Shown in pieces: positions 52,584-60,752 of a stretch of DNA of 64,000 nucleotides. The position numbers and the translations under genes were made by a program. The notes under the pieces are model-generated. The model was given only the letters and a program-made list of their open reading frames with translations. It ran no database searches and was not told the origin of the DNA. Where the stretch lies: the NCBI RefSeq assembly GCF_000331515.1, contig NZ_AMZO01000015.1, forward strand, positions 1 through 64,000. The letters run 5' to 3'. Positions within the stretch are counted from its first letter, which is position 1. Every line of letters starts with the position of its first letter. Source of the stretch: Photobacterium marinum. Its GTDB lineage: Bacteria > Pseudomonadota > Gammaproteobacteria > Enterobacterales > Vibrionaceae.

Positions 52584-53606
52584 TTACCAGTTAAAAGTTG
52601 TGACTCGTTCGTCGGAAATATAGAAGAGCTTACTGCCTGGTGGCACCTCACGATCCAGAGATGGATTCAGCTCAACACCGTTACCCACATCAACAGCAAT
52701 AAGCGTGGCTTCATAGTCTCGCTTGAAGGCCGCAAACAAGGCCTCAATGGTGGTTTTCTGTGCATTATCGGGATAGTTCACCGAGTACTGCGTCATGCCC
52801 TCAGTGGTACTGAGAAGTTCATGGTGAAGCTCGCTGGAGCCGGGGTCGACTGCCGCTTTTGCCAGCATTTCAACCGCTACAGAAGGGATACATTCAGCAT
52901 TCGGGCAGTGCTGTTTCAACAACTGGCTTAATGCATCATCCTTAAAGTAGGCCAACAGATGGGCATCGGGATTTTTGTTGGCACAAAACAGAGCCGCTGA
53001 CAGGGTAATGTCATCTTCTGGGTTATCAATAAGGATGCAACTTGCGTGTCCAATTCCCGCTCTTTTCATGCCCTCCTGATCGGTAAAGCTGGTTACCCGG
53101 ACAAATTCAATTTCACCCGGCAGAGGGTTTTCCATTTCGGGGCGAACACACAAAACGATTTTACGTCGCTTCTTTTCTTCATGTTGCAGCATTTTGATCA
53201 GATGCAAAGTACGCTGCTCGTTCCAGCCCAGAATTAAAATATGGTTGTTCACTTTGAGACTCCGTTTTCCCATCAGGCCACTTCTCCAATAACGAAGAAA
53301 GAGGCTGGCAACACGTCCTATAGCCATGGCAAATAAGCCAAGGCCGCCTGGGATCACAAACAGGGATACTACCCATTTGCCAAATACTGTCGTTGGCGAC
53401 ATATCGCCATAGCCAACAGTCGAGGCAGTTACAAACAGGTAATAGATGAAATCAGTAAGGGAACTCGTTAGCTCTTTTTCTCCCGCTAACGCCAGTAAAA
53501 GCCAGCTGATTGCGCCATAAGCAAGCAAGGTAAGCAGGAGATTCCTGCTATTAAGCTGACTGAAATTCCTGACAGCCCATCGTTGGAAGAGGAGCCATAG
53601 TGTCAT
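52584..53606 (-). CDS. potassium channel-family protein with RCK/TrkA-N domain
   Basis: A 340-residue ion channel protein. Two membrane helices (residues ~23-42 and ~75-100) flank a pore with selectivity filter T-V-G-Y-G-D. The cytoplasmic part carries a TrkA-N-like Rossmann domain starting N-N-H-I-L-I-L-G-W-N-E (residues ~120-130) and an RCK-type region with I-L-I-D-N-P-E-D-D. It should conduct K+ under nucleotide control. It sits inside the yjf-type operon between the pspA-like and yjfK-like genes, an arrangement absent from the E. coli yjfI-M cluster. GGAGG lies 5 bases before the ATG. Confidence 0.87.
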   Translation of the reverse strand: MTLWLLFQRWAVRNFSQLNSRNLLLTLLAYGAISWLLLALAGEKELTSSLTDFIYYLFVTASTVGYGDMSPTTVFGKWVVSLFVIPGGLGLFAMAIGRVASLFLRYWRSGLMGKRSLKVNNHILILGWNEQRTLHLIKMLQHEEKKRRKIVLCVRPEMENPLPGEIEFVRVTSFTDQEGMKRAGIGHASCILIDNPEDDITLSAALFCANKNPDAHLLAYFKDDALSQLLKQHCPNAECIPSVAVEMLAKAAVDPGSSELHHELLSTTEGMTQYSVNYPDNAQKTTIEALFAAFKRDYEATLIAVDVGNGVELNPSLDREVPPGSKLFYISDERVTTFNW

Positions 53607-53660
53607 TCGTACCTCCGTTGCTTACCTGCCTGTAATTTAACGATAAAGCGCAAACGGGCT

Positions 53661-54344
53661 TTATTTGCCCAGAATTCTTGCCAGTTCATCTTCTGCAGAC
53701 GATTTTGGTGATGTAATACCGGCTTCTGCCAGCTTCTTATCAAGGCTGCTGCCGGATTGTTCTTCAGTCATTTCTGCGGCTGCTTCAAGCTGAGCGGCTT
53801 TTTCCGCCTGACGTTGTTTAATACGCTCCAGAGACTCAACTGCCGTATGCATTTTAGTGTTGGCACCGACATTGGTAGCCGAAACCGCAGACTGTGCTTT
53901 TTGTACGGCTTCATTCGCTTTAACAACATCAACCTGCTGTTCAAGCTGGCGCAGTTTGTCTTTCGCTTGCGCGATGTTGGTGCGCATGGTTTGTTCGGAT
54001 TTAATGAACTGATCCAGGTAGGTTTGCTCAGCCTGCTGTTCATTGCGCAGGTTGGCAACCTTCTGAGCACATTCAAGTGCAAGCTCTTGCTGACCTTTTT
54101 CCATCGCAGTACGTGCGTGGCCTTCGTATTCATCGATACTGCTGTTGAAAGCATCAACTTTCTGTTGAGACAGCTTGCGCTTGGCTACAATACTAACCAG
54201 TGCTTCATCTGAACGACGAAGTTCTTGCTTCGCTTCACGGATCTCCTGATCAAGGATTCTCAGCGCCTGATTGTCTGCGATAGTTTCAGCTGCCTCGTTT
54301 GCTCCACCTTTGATTGCGGTGAATAGTTTTTTCCAGACACTCAT
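53661..54344 (-). CDS. yjfJ: PspA/IM30-family protein (YjfJ-like)
   Basis: A 227-residue coiled-coil protein. The N-terminus (K-K-L-F-T-A-I-K-G-G-A-N-E-A-A-E) can form the amphipathic membrane-binding helix of PspA/IM30. Residues ~28-150 are long coiled coils with L-R-R-S-D-E-A-L-V-S-I and Q-Q-E-L-A-L-E-C-A. The C-terminus ends D-E-L-A-R-I-L-G-K. This is a PspA-like ESCRT-III-family membrane protector. Its start overlaps the stop of the DUF2170 gene by one base (TAATG). Confidence 0.88.
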   Translation of the reverse strand: MSVWKKLFTAIKGGANEAAETIADNQALRILDQEIREAKQELRRSDEALVSIVAKRKLSQQKVDAFNSSIDEYEGHARTAMEKGQQELALECAQKVANLRNEQQAEQTYLDQFIKSEQTMRTNIAQAKDKLRQLEQQVDVVKANEAVQKAQSAVSATNVGANTKMHTAVESLERIKQRQAEKAAQLEAAAEMTEEQSGSSLDKKLAEAGITSPKSSAEDELARILGK

Positions 54345-54742
54345 TATGCGTTCTCCGTTAGGTATTCCTGGTATAGTTCGATAAAGGCTTCAACATTGCG
54401 GAACAGAGTCGCAACCTCAATAAGAATGCTCTCTTCTTTTGATTGTGAAGACAGTGAGCCAAAAGCAACGTAATAGCTTTCACCGTTGATTTCGTTAATG
54501 CCAACAGTCGAAAGCGGGAACATTTTATGTGTACGCAGGATTAGATCATTCAGCGCAGTGTTATCGTTTACCTGCTGGTGAGGGAAAAGCAGTACCTCAA
54601 CCAGAATCTGTTCACCGGCTACGGCCAGATAGGCTTCAATATTATCTTCATTGCGAATAACAAGAGTGTGATCTTGCTGAGTTACCTGCCAGCCATCGTG
54701 TGCAGACAGAACCGGAAGCAGATCATTTAATTGCCATGTCAT
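54344..54742 (-). CDS. yjfI: DUF2170 protein (YjfI-like)
   Basis: A 132-residue soluble protein; the W-Q-L-N-D-L-L-P-V-L start and the Q-I-L-V-E-V-L-L-F-P, F-P-L-S-T-V-G and Y-Y-V-A-F-G-S-L-S-S blocks are typical of DUF2170 (YjfI). It is the first gene of the operon DUF2170-PspA-channel-DUF2491-DUF350-DUF1190. The second of two ATGs (54742) is chosen because AAGGT is then 7 bases away; the first ATG is only 1 base from it. Its promoter region (54749-54939) shows no clear operator. Confidence 0.85.
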   Translation of the reverse strand: MTWQLNDLLPVLSAHDGWQVTQQDHTLVIRNEDNIEAYLAVAGEQILVEVLLFPHQQVNDNTALNDLILRTHKMFPLSTVGINEINGESYYVAFGSLSSQSKEESILIEVATLFRNVEAFIELYQEYLTENA

Positions 54743-54939
54743 AGTCATACCTTCATGATTTAGTGAGAGGACTAATGAAAAAGTATCACTATATTATGGG
54801 GTTAATCGAATAAATTACTATCAGAGTTTGGTAAATTGTTCACTCTTTTGTGAGCTGTTGGGAGGGTTTTGCATTTTATTTCACAGGGCCGCGTTGAACA
54901 GCAGCCCGAAAGATTCTGCTTTGGGCCGAACATGTAGAC

Positions 54940-55407
54940 TTAGGAAGTGACAATCATGCTACAGCTTCGCCCCAGTAATCTTGGCAGATCGTACTCTTTA
55001 ACTGGCGTTCCTAATTTGTCTTCGATTAACTGTTCAAGCTTGATCCAACTCTCTAATGCCTTCTGTGACGTGATATCGCAAGACAGGTTAGTAATCAAAA
55101 GTAGTAGTACAGCCTTGAATTCAGGTTTTTGGTTCGCAGCTTCAAAGGATTCGATGAAGGCTTCACGGCTGCTGAAATCCAGAGAAGTTAGGATCGTATC
55201 GAAGAGCTTTCCATCCAGAACTGAAAGAAACTCTTCTTTTTTATTGAAATGGTTCAGTATCCCGCCACGTGAAAGACCTGTTATCGATTGAATACGGCTA
55301 TAGGTCATCTTCTCATAACCGATTTGGGGGTCCAACAAGCAGCTGATAACTGCATCTGTTATTTTCTGACGTGTTTTTTGTGACTCTTCCGGAGTAACTC
55401 TGGCCAT
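54940..55407 (-). CDS. TetR-family transcriptional regulator
   Basis: A 155-residue regulator, short for the family (usually ~190-200). Residues 10-60 form the helix-turn-helix (K-T-R-Q-K-I-T-D-A-V-I-S-C-L-L, then R-I-Q-S-I-T-G-L-S-R-G-G-I-L-N-H-F). The ligand domain ends abruptly with C-S-M-I-V-T-S, so the last helices may be lost. AAGGAA lies 9 bases before the ATG and a perfect palindrome stands 53 bases upstream. The gene points away from nothing: the next upstream gene runs the same way, so autoregulation is the safest guess. Confidence 0.8.
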   Translation of the reverse strand: MARVTPEESQKTRQKITDAVISCLLDPQIGYEKMTYSRIQSITGLSRGGILNHFNKKEEFLSVLDGKLFDTILTSLDFSSREAFIESFEAANQKPEFKAVLLLLITNLSCDITSQKALESWIKLEQLIEDKLGTPVKEYDLPRLLGRSCSMIVTS

Positions 55408-55459
55408 AATATATTTCCTTTGTAAGGGGAGGTGGCCTAATGAAGGTGTTGACTTTGAT

Positions 55460-55488
55460 TATTATACCGATTGTATGACGGTATAATA
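55460..55488. promoter_or_regulatory. palindromic operator upstream of tetR
   Basis: Perfect 10-bp arms TATTATACCG / CGGTATAATA around a 9-base centre. Its arms also hold -10-like TATAAT sequences, so binding would block a promoter. It probably serves the TetR gene at 54940. Confidence 0.7.
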
Positions 55489-55606
55489 TGGTGTGGTTGA
55501 CTGTATAAAATCGCAACTGATTATTTTTGATTTTATAAATAGATAGTGTGAGTAAAGGCTGAGGTGTCGTGGTAGAGGAAGGTGTTTTACGGGAAATAAG
55601 GAAAGA

Positions 55607-55659
55607 GGCGCCGACAGTAAAAGGAGACAATCTGATGAATGACTGCCGGCGCCAGATTG
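55607..55659. other. hairpin region with two exclusive pairings
   Basis: GGCGCCGACAGT (55607-55618) pairs with ACTGCCGGCGCC (55642-55653), one mismatch. CAATCTG (55628-55634) pairs with CAGATTG (55653-55659), and the two pairings exclude each other. A further GAGGG/CCCTC hairpin follows nearer the phytochelatin-synthase-like stop. It may be an unusual terminator with an alternative fold; neither strand has a strong T-run. Confidence 0.5.
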
Positions 55660-55679
55660 AGGGATTCACCCTCGGGGGA

Positions 55680-56465
55680 TTAGCCTTTCAGACCTTCGCT
55701 GATTAGCAGGTAACCGCGGTTGCGTTTGGTATCCATGGTTGCCATAGCATCAAACAGTTGATCGCTGTCTACCCAAACCCAGTCTGCTTTAGCGTTAGAT
55801 ACATCCATGATCAGGAATGAATCTGAAGCTTTATCGTATGCGCCAACTGGAGAGTAGTGGCCAGAGCCCGGTTGGTTCAGGGTCTTACGTGAATAGTTCA
55901 CAACCACGTACTGGTTCTTGGTTTCCAGCGCATGGACCAGCTCTGCTTTCATTTCAGCTTTATGATCCAGGTTATCAACGAAAACAGTTTTCACTTTCAG
56001 CTGGTTTGATGTCAGCAAATCGGTCATTTGATCAAGCTGAAGGCCATAGTCATGTCCTGCGCCTTCGGTTACCGGTTGGCCCATGATCTGCAGGCGGGTT
56101 TTCTGACCGTGGCCTAAAACTGTGTTCTGGGTGTAACGCTCGTAGAACGGACTCCACTCACCTTGTGGGAAGTAAGTACGGTCTTCCGGCGCGATCAAGG
56201 ACTCGTCCAGAGGGATGTCAGTTACATTCTGACGTACACGCAACGCATTCAGAACAATCGAGGTTGATGCGACGCCGCAGTATACTTTGTTGTCCTGTGC
56301 ATCATAGAAGTTAGCCAGCTTGAAGAAGTCTTTTTTGAACTGAGATTGCTCAAGACGGGTGATACCTTCGTCACTTGACCAGTTGATCACATCAGCAAAC
56401 GCTGCAGTAGTCGGGGCAACAGCCAGGGCTAGGGTAAGTAATGATGTTTTCAGCATTGTTTTCAT
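55680..56465 (-). CDS. exported phytochelatin synthase-like cysteine peptidase
   Basis: A 261-residue protein of the bacterial phytochelatin synthase group, a papain-like fold. Signal peptide residues 1-24 (T-L-L-T-L... cut after A-A-F-A). Catalytic Cys63 in Y-C-G-V-A-S-T-S, His203 in G-S-G-H-Y-S-P-V and Asp221 in L-I-M-D-V. Bacterial members usually cleave glycine from glutathione (a gamma-Glu-Cys dipeptidyl transpeptidase reaction) and make few phytochelatins. Export would place it in the periplasm. The ATG at 56465 has AAGG 7 bases upstream; the longer frame overlaps the M20 gene. It is third in the operon after an APC permease and an M20 amidohydrolase. Confidence 0.85.
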   Translation of the reverse strand: MKTMLKTSLLTLALAVAPTTAAFADVINWSSDEGITRLEQSQFKKDFFKLANFYDAQDNKVYCGVASTSIVLNALRVRQNVTDIPLDESLIAPEDRTYFPQGEWSPFYERYTQNTVLGHGQKTRLQIMGQPVTEGAGHDYGLQLDQMTDLLTSNQLKVKTVFVDNLDHKAEMKAELVHALETKNQYVVVNYSRKTLNQPGSGHYSPVGAYDKASDSFLIMDVSNAKADWVWVDSDQLFDAMATMDTKRNRGYLLISEGLKG

Positions 56466-56476
56466 AGTTAACCTTT

Positions 56477-57640
56477 TTACACTAATCGTTGTTCGGCAAT
56501 TCGGCATAGCATCGTCACACCCAGCGGGATGATGCTGTCGTCAAAATCAAAATCGCAGGTATGGAGGTTGGTTCCTTTCGAACCAATCATGAAGAAGCAG
56601 GCACCAACACTGTCGTCTTTCTTGAAAAACGCCATGTCTTCACCGCCCGGACTCGGCTCAACATTGGTATCCAGCATATCTGCACCGACGGTTTGTTTGG
56701 CAACTTCAATCACACAGTCAGTCTGCTCATGTGTATTAACCGTTGCTGGGCACAGCACTTCAAATTCTACTTCGGCTTCTGCGTTGTAAGCTTCGGCAAT
56801 AGAGCTGGCTAGCAGCTGCATTTTGTGGCGCATGGTGTCGCCGACTTCACGTTGGTAGTAGCGAATGGTGCCACCGGCTTCCGCCGATTCAGGAATGGAG
56901 TTAAAGACTTCGCCACTCATGATTTTCGTTACGGCCAGTACACCCATTTCAGAGCACGGAACGCATTCAGAGACAATGGACTGCCATGCAGTGATGATTT
57001 TGGCTGAAATTGTAATCGGGTTGACACATTTGTGCGGCACGCTTGAGTGACCGCTGCAACCTCTGATAACTAAGCTGAACTTCTCGCCGGCACCGGTAAT
57101 TGGGCCATAGCGAAGGGAAATCGTGTTGTCCGGCAGACGTGGCATATTATGGAAGCCGTAAACTTCATCAAACGGATATTTCTCAAATACGCCGTCTTTC
57201 ATCATGGCTTTAGCACCAGCACCGATCTCTTCGGCCGGTTGGAAAAGGAAGATGATGCGACCACGGAAATTTCTGTTTTCAGAGTAGTAACGGGCAGTTG
57301 CCAGCAGCATTGCCATATGACCGTCATGCCCGCAGGCATGGGATTTCCCCGGGTTTTGTGAAGCATATGGCTTACCGGTTTGATCCTGCATCGGTAATGC
57401 ATCCATGTCAGCTCGGTAGGCAATGGTTCGACCTTCGCCCAATGTACCGTCGATGATACCGACAACCCCGGTCTGTCCGAAGCAGCGATCGATTCTGATA
57501 GCCCAGGATTCAAGCTTGTTCGCGACATATTGAGATGTGTTGTGAAGCTCAAATCCTACTTCAGGCATACTGTGCAGCGTTTGACGCCACTCGGTAATTT
57601 CCTGATGCCATTCATTAACAATTTCAATAGTGTTCATCAT
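56477..57640 (-). CDS. M20-family amidohydrolase/peptidase
   Basis: A 387-residue zinc hydrolase of the M20D (hippurate hydrolase/N-acyl-amino acid amidohydrolase) group. Metal and catalytic residues are seen in C-G-H-D-G-H-M-A near residue 108, Q-P-A-E-E-I-G-A-G near residue 140 and G-F-H-N-M-P near residue 168. Also visible are S-G-E-V-F-N-S-I-P in the dimer domain and S-P-G-G-E-D-M-A-F near the end. It should remove an acyl or amino-acyl group in the cytoplasm. The stop lies 12 bases before the phytochelatin-synthase-like start, and the start 58 bases after the permease stop, so the three genes form an operon. Confidence 0.86.
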   Translation of the reverse strand: MMNTIEIVNEWHQEITEWRQTLHSMPEVGFELHNTSQYVANKLESWAIRIDRCFGQTGVVGIIDGTLGEGRTIAYRADMDALPMQDQTGKPYASQNPGKSHACGHDGHMAMLLATARYYSENRNFRGRIIFLFQPAEEIGAGAKAMMKDGVFEKYPFDEVYGFHNMPRLPDNTISLRYGPITGAGEKFSLVIRGCSGHSSVPHKCVNPITISAKIITAWQSIVSECVPCSEMGVLAVTKIMSGEVFNSIPESAEAGGTIRYYQREVGDTMRHKMQLLASSIAEAYNAEAEVEFEVLCPATVNTHEQTDCVIEVAKQTVGADMLDTNVEPSPGGEDMAFFKKDDSVGACFFMIGSKGTNLHTCDFDFDDSIIPLGVTMLCRIAEQRLV

Positions 57641-57698
57641 CTGTTATGTCCGGGTAGTAGCCGGGATTTCATAGCCCCGGCTGAGGTTTACAAGTTGA

Positions 57699-59042
57699 TT
57701 AAGCGTTTGCTGCAGATGGTTCTGTTTGGCTTTCAGCTGCTCGCTTACGGGCAATAAAGTAAAGAGGAGAAATCAGTACCATTGCGCCAAGGCCAACCAG
57801 AATCTTGGTGATGCTCTGGTCTGCCAGCAGCCATAGGCAGATACAAACACCGACTACCGGGATAACAGGGCCAAACGGTACTTTGAAGTTTTTCTTGGTG
57901 CTTTCGTCGTTGGCGAAGCGTTTACGGAATTTCAGGATAGCGATACAAGTCGGGATGTACTGCGCAAAGCGGGTAACAACACTCAGCATCGCCAGTGTAG
58001 TGAATGAGCCAGACAGTGCGATAGGAATAGTAACCAGACCTGAAGCCAGGATAGCTACTGTCGGAATGCCTTTTTCATTCTTACGGCCGAATACCGCAGG
58101 GATCATTTTGTCGTCAGCCAGAGGCAGCAGGGCACGAGGAATGTGGAATGATGCCGCAACGTTGATACCAGCAATTGAAATGATTGAGCCGATGGTGATC
58201 ATGTAGAAGCCAACATCACCGAATGCTACTTTTGCAGCGTCTGCCAGCGGTACTGATGAATTAGCAATATCAGGACCAAGGATACCAACAGATACCGCCA
58301 TCACAGCAGCGTAGAAGATGGTTACAGCAAGGATAACGATAATGATAGCAAGCGGCAGGTTACGCTTTGGATTGTCCATATCTTCAGCGGCTGTACCGAA
58401 AGTTTCGAAACCGGTAAATGCGTAGAAGCAAAGAATCAGTGCAGAACCCAGAGTTTCAAAAGACAGCGAATACTGTGCAGGTTCAGCGGTAGCTTCTGCA
58501 GCAGAGAAAGTAGGAATGATATTTTCCGGGTTAATGAACCAGATACCGCCAACGATCAGAACGACCAGTGGTACCATTTTGGCAAGGGTAGAAATGTTGT
58601 TAACCAGTTTAGCAGCACCAACACCAGCCAGGTTCAGGATGGTTAGTGAACCGACAATGCCAATGATGATAATGTTGCGCAGCATTTGGTTATCTTCAAA
58701 ACTGAACGTATTGGCAAGGATATTAGTCAGAGCTACGGCCATTACCCCCCAGGCGATACATTGCATCATCCATTTCAGGAAGCCGACTTCAAAACCAGCA
58801 AATGAACCAAAGGCTTCTTTAGTATAAACATAAGCTGCACCATTCTGGCTGAAATAACCGGATGCTTCAGCAAAGCAAAATGCAATTGTAGCGACAATAA
58901 CCGCAGTAATAAGAATCAGCGCTACAGACCAGTCACCTGCTAATTGATATAGAGAGCTTGGTAGCAAGAATATTCCAGAGCCAATAATAGAGTTAAATCC
59001 GAGTAAGACTATACTCGCGAGTCCTAATTTTTGTTTCGTCAT
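57699..59042 (-). CDS. APC-family amino acid permease
   Basis: A 447-residue permease with twelve hydrophobic segments of the amino acid-polyamine-organocation family. The N-terminal G-F-N-S-I-I-G-S-G-I-F-L-L-P motif (TM1 unwound region) is typical; other marks are F-C-F-A-E-A-S-G-Y near residue 56 and F-E-T-F-G near residue 213. The substrate is unknown; the operon with an M20 amidohydrolase and an exported phytochelatin-synthase-like enzyme suggests uptake of amino-acid or peptide products. AGG lies 8 bases before the ATG. Confidence 0.83.
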   Translation of the reverse strand: MTKQKLGLASIVLLGFNSIIGSGIFLLPSSLYQLAGDWSVALILITAVIVATIAFCFAEASGYFSQNGAAYVYTKEAFGSFAGFEVGFLKWMMQCIAWGVMAVALTNILANTFSFEDNQMLRNIIIIGIVGSLTILNLAGVGAAKLVNNISTLAKMVPLVVLIVGGIWFINPENIIPTFSAAEATAEPAQYSLSFETLGSALILCFYAFTGFETFGTAAEDMDNPKRNLPLAIIIVILAVTIFYAAVMAVSVGILGPDIANSSVPLADAAKVAFGDVGFYMITIGSIISIAGINVAASFHIPRALLPLADDKMIPAVFGRKNEKGIPTVAILASGLVTIPIALSGSFTTLAMLSVVTRFAQYIPTCIAILKFRKRFANDESTKKNFKVPFGPVIPVVGVCICLWLLADQSITKILVGLGAMVLISPLYFIARKRAAESQTEPSAANA

Positions 59043-59798
59043 GATACGACCTACTTTTGCGTTCCAATACAGAATTTTTGCACTAGGGAGCCGCCGAAAT
59101 TATTTCGGTTTAATTAAATCTGTTCTCAAAAATCTTATGAATATTTGTATAGATAGTTGAAGTAATTATTTCCTGGTGCTTTTATTTTTATTTCGAATGG
59201 AGAATACGCTTTCTATAGGAGAAAAAAATTTCAAATTTTCTTTGCTGGTGGGTATTGGTGGAAATTTTTTCTAGTAAGTTGAGGTATGCATAAAATGATT
59301 TTTACCAATTGATCTTAAATATGTTTTTGTTCGCAAAGCACCCTGAAAACTGTGATTTGATTCAAATTTAGCTAATTAAAAAAGGGTTTATTGATGCTAA
59401 TACCCATATGAAAAATATGGGCTTAATCACATATTTAGTATTTTCTCTATAAGAGGTAAATAAAGCCCGGTTTGTAACTATCTTATTAATAGCTAAATGG
59501 AATAGTTGAGCAACTACTTTATAGCTAAATAAAAACAGCTCGGTTTGAAAGTGAACTTTAAAGCAGAATTAAAAATACCTGTTTAATGCTTAAATAGTGT
59601 TAATTAATAATCAGAAGGGGAGACTGTGGTAATTTATAAATTTAAAGCTGGTGGTTTATTGGAATAATCCAATTTGAGTTTACTAATGGGGTGCTGACAG
59701 CTACTTCATTTAAGAACTTGAGTGAAGTTATTTTTCCAAAAGGAGATTGTAAAGAGGAGGAGCTGGAGAGAAATCATGAATATGAACAAGAAATAAAA
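59043..59798. other. long AT-rich intergenic region
   Basis: About 750 bases between the permease start and the RidA terminator, AT-rich and without open frames of note. It holds the permease promoter. A short repeated TATAGCTAAAT-like word occurs near 59490 and 59521, but no structured array or operator was found. Confidence 0.4.
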
Positions 59799-59820
59799 AA
59801 GCCTGCACAAAGGCAGGCTT
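59799..59820 (-). terminator. terminator of the RidA gene
   Basis: Stem AAGCCTGC / GCAGGCTT with a 6-base loop; the minus strand continues TTTTATTTC. Confidence 0.87.
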
Positions 59821-59839
59821 TTAATAGAAACCAGAGCTA

Positions 59840-60217
59840 TTAAGCAGAAACTGCAATAACTTCAATTTCTACTTTTGCATCCAGAGGAAGACGAGCTACT
59901 TCTACGCAGCTGCGAGCTGGGCATTGGTCGCCAAAGAATGCGCCGTATACTTCGTTCACTGTTGCAAAGTCATTAAGATCTTTTACGAATACGGTTGCTT
60001 TAACGATGTCTGCTTTAGTCAGGCCTGCTGCATTCACAATCGCTTCAACGTTCGCCAGAGACTGTTTTGCCTGCTCTGCTACGTCTTCAGGCATTTTGCC
60101 TGTTTCTGGGTTGATCGGTAGCTGGCCAGAAGTGATAAGCATGTTACCGAATTTCTTTGCCTGTACATATGGACCAACAGCTGCTGGTGCTTTTTCTGTG
60201 TTGATTGTATCTACCAT
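59840..60217 (-). CDS. ridA: RidA-family enamine/imine deaminase
   Basis: A 125-residue RidA/YjgF protein, which hydrolyses reactive enamines and imines made by PLP enzymes such as threonine dehydratase. Key blocks are K-A-P-A-A-V-G-P-Y near residue 9, L-I-T-S-G-Q-L-P near residue 28 and the active-site Arg in C-P-A-R-S-C-V-E-V near residue 104. The ATG at 60217 fits the family length; the frame runs 34 codons further without homology. It is monocistronic. A dehydratase-like PLP enzyme lies at 43092-44078 but is not linked. Confidence 0.88.
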   Translation of the reverse strand: MVDTINTEKAPAAVGPYVQAKKFGNMLITSGQLPINPETGKMPEDVAEQAKQSLANVEAIVNAAGLTKADIVKATVFVKDLNDFATVNEVYGAFFGDQCPARSCVEVARLPLDAKVEIEVIAVSA

Positions 60218-60701
60218 GGTGTCCCACTTTGGATTTATATGTTTGTTCCACAATTTCACGATCATCACAGGCCGGATATCAGCCACTCTGTCCTTGCCCT
60301 GAAAAGGTGGAACAGACAATAACCATGAATAACTTATGGATTAATTTACGCCTAATGTAAGGGAAATCCTTCGCTTTAATTGCTTTAAATTTCTGTATAT
60401 GTAGGAAAATTTTCTCCTCCTGGCTTTATGAAGGAATGAGTTGTTAGCTTGGTCACACTTTCGAAGACAGCGAGTCTGTCAGCTGAAATAGATGTATATG
60501 AAGCAAAACGGAAAGCAGAAGAATAACCTGGCAGAACTGTAACTGAGTGATTGCAGAGGGGGAGTATGGATAAGAAGTCGGTGAAGCTAAACGGCGTCAT
60601 GAGGCTGTTCAGGTGGAATTCTACTTGGTTAAAAGCAATGGAGTTGATTTAAGCTACAGAGAGGCTGTCAGGTGCTGTAATGGCGATTAGCGGGCAGAAA
60701 A
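60218..60701. other. intergenic region
   Basis: About 480 bases between the RidA gene start and the transketolase terminator. Holds the ridA promoter; the small frames here show no family character. Nothing else recognised. Confidence 0.4.
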
Positions 60702-60723
60702 AAGCCAGGCATTTGCCTGGCTT
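60702..60723 (-). terminator. terminator of the transketolase gene
   Basis: Stem AAGCCAGGC-ATTT-GCCTGGCTT; the minus strand continues TTTTCTG. Confidence 0.87.
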
Positions 60724-60752
60724 AAGAATTTAAAGGGTTGCTTAGCTATGAA

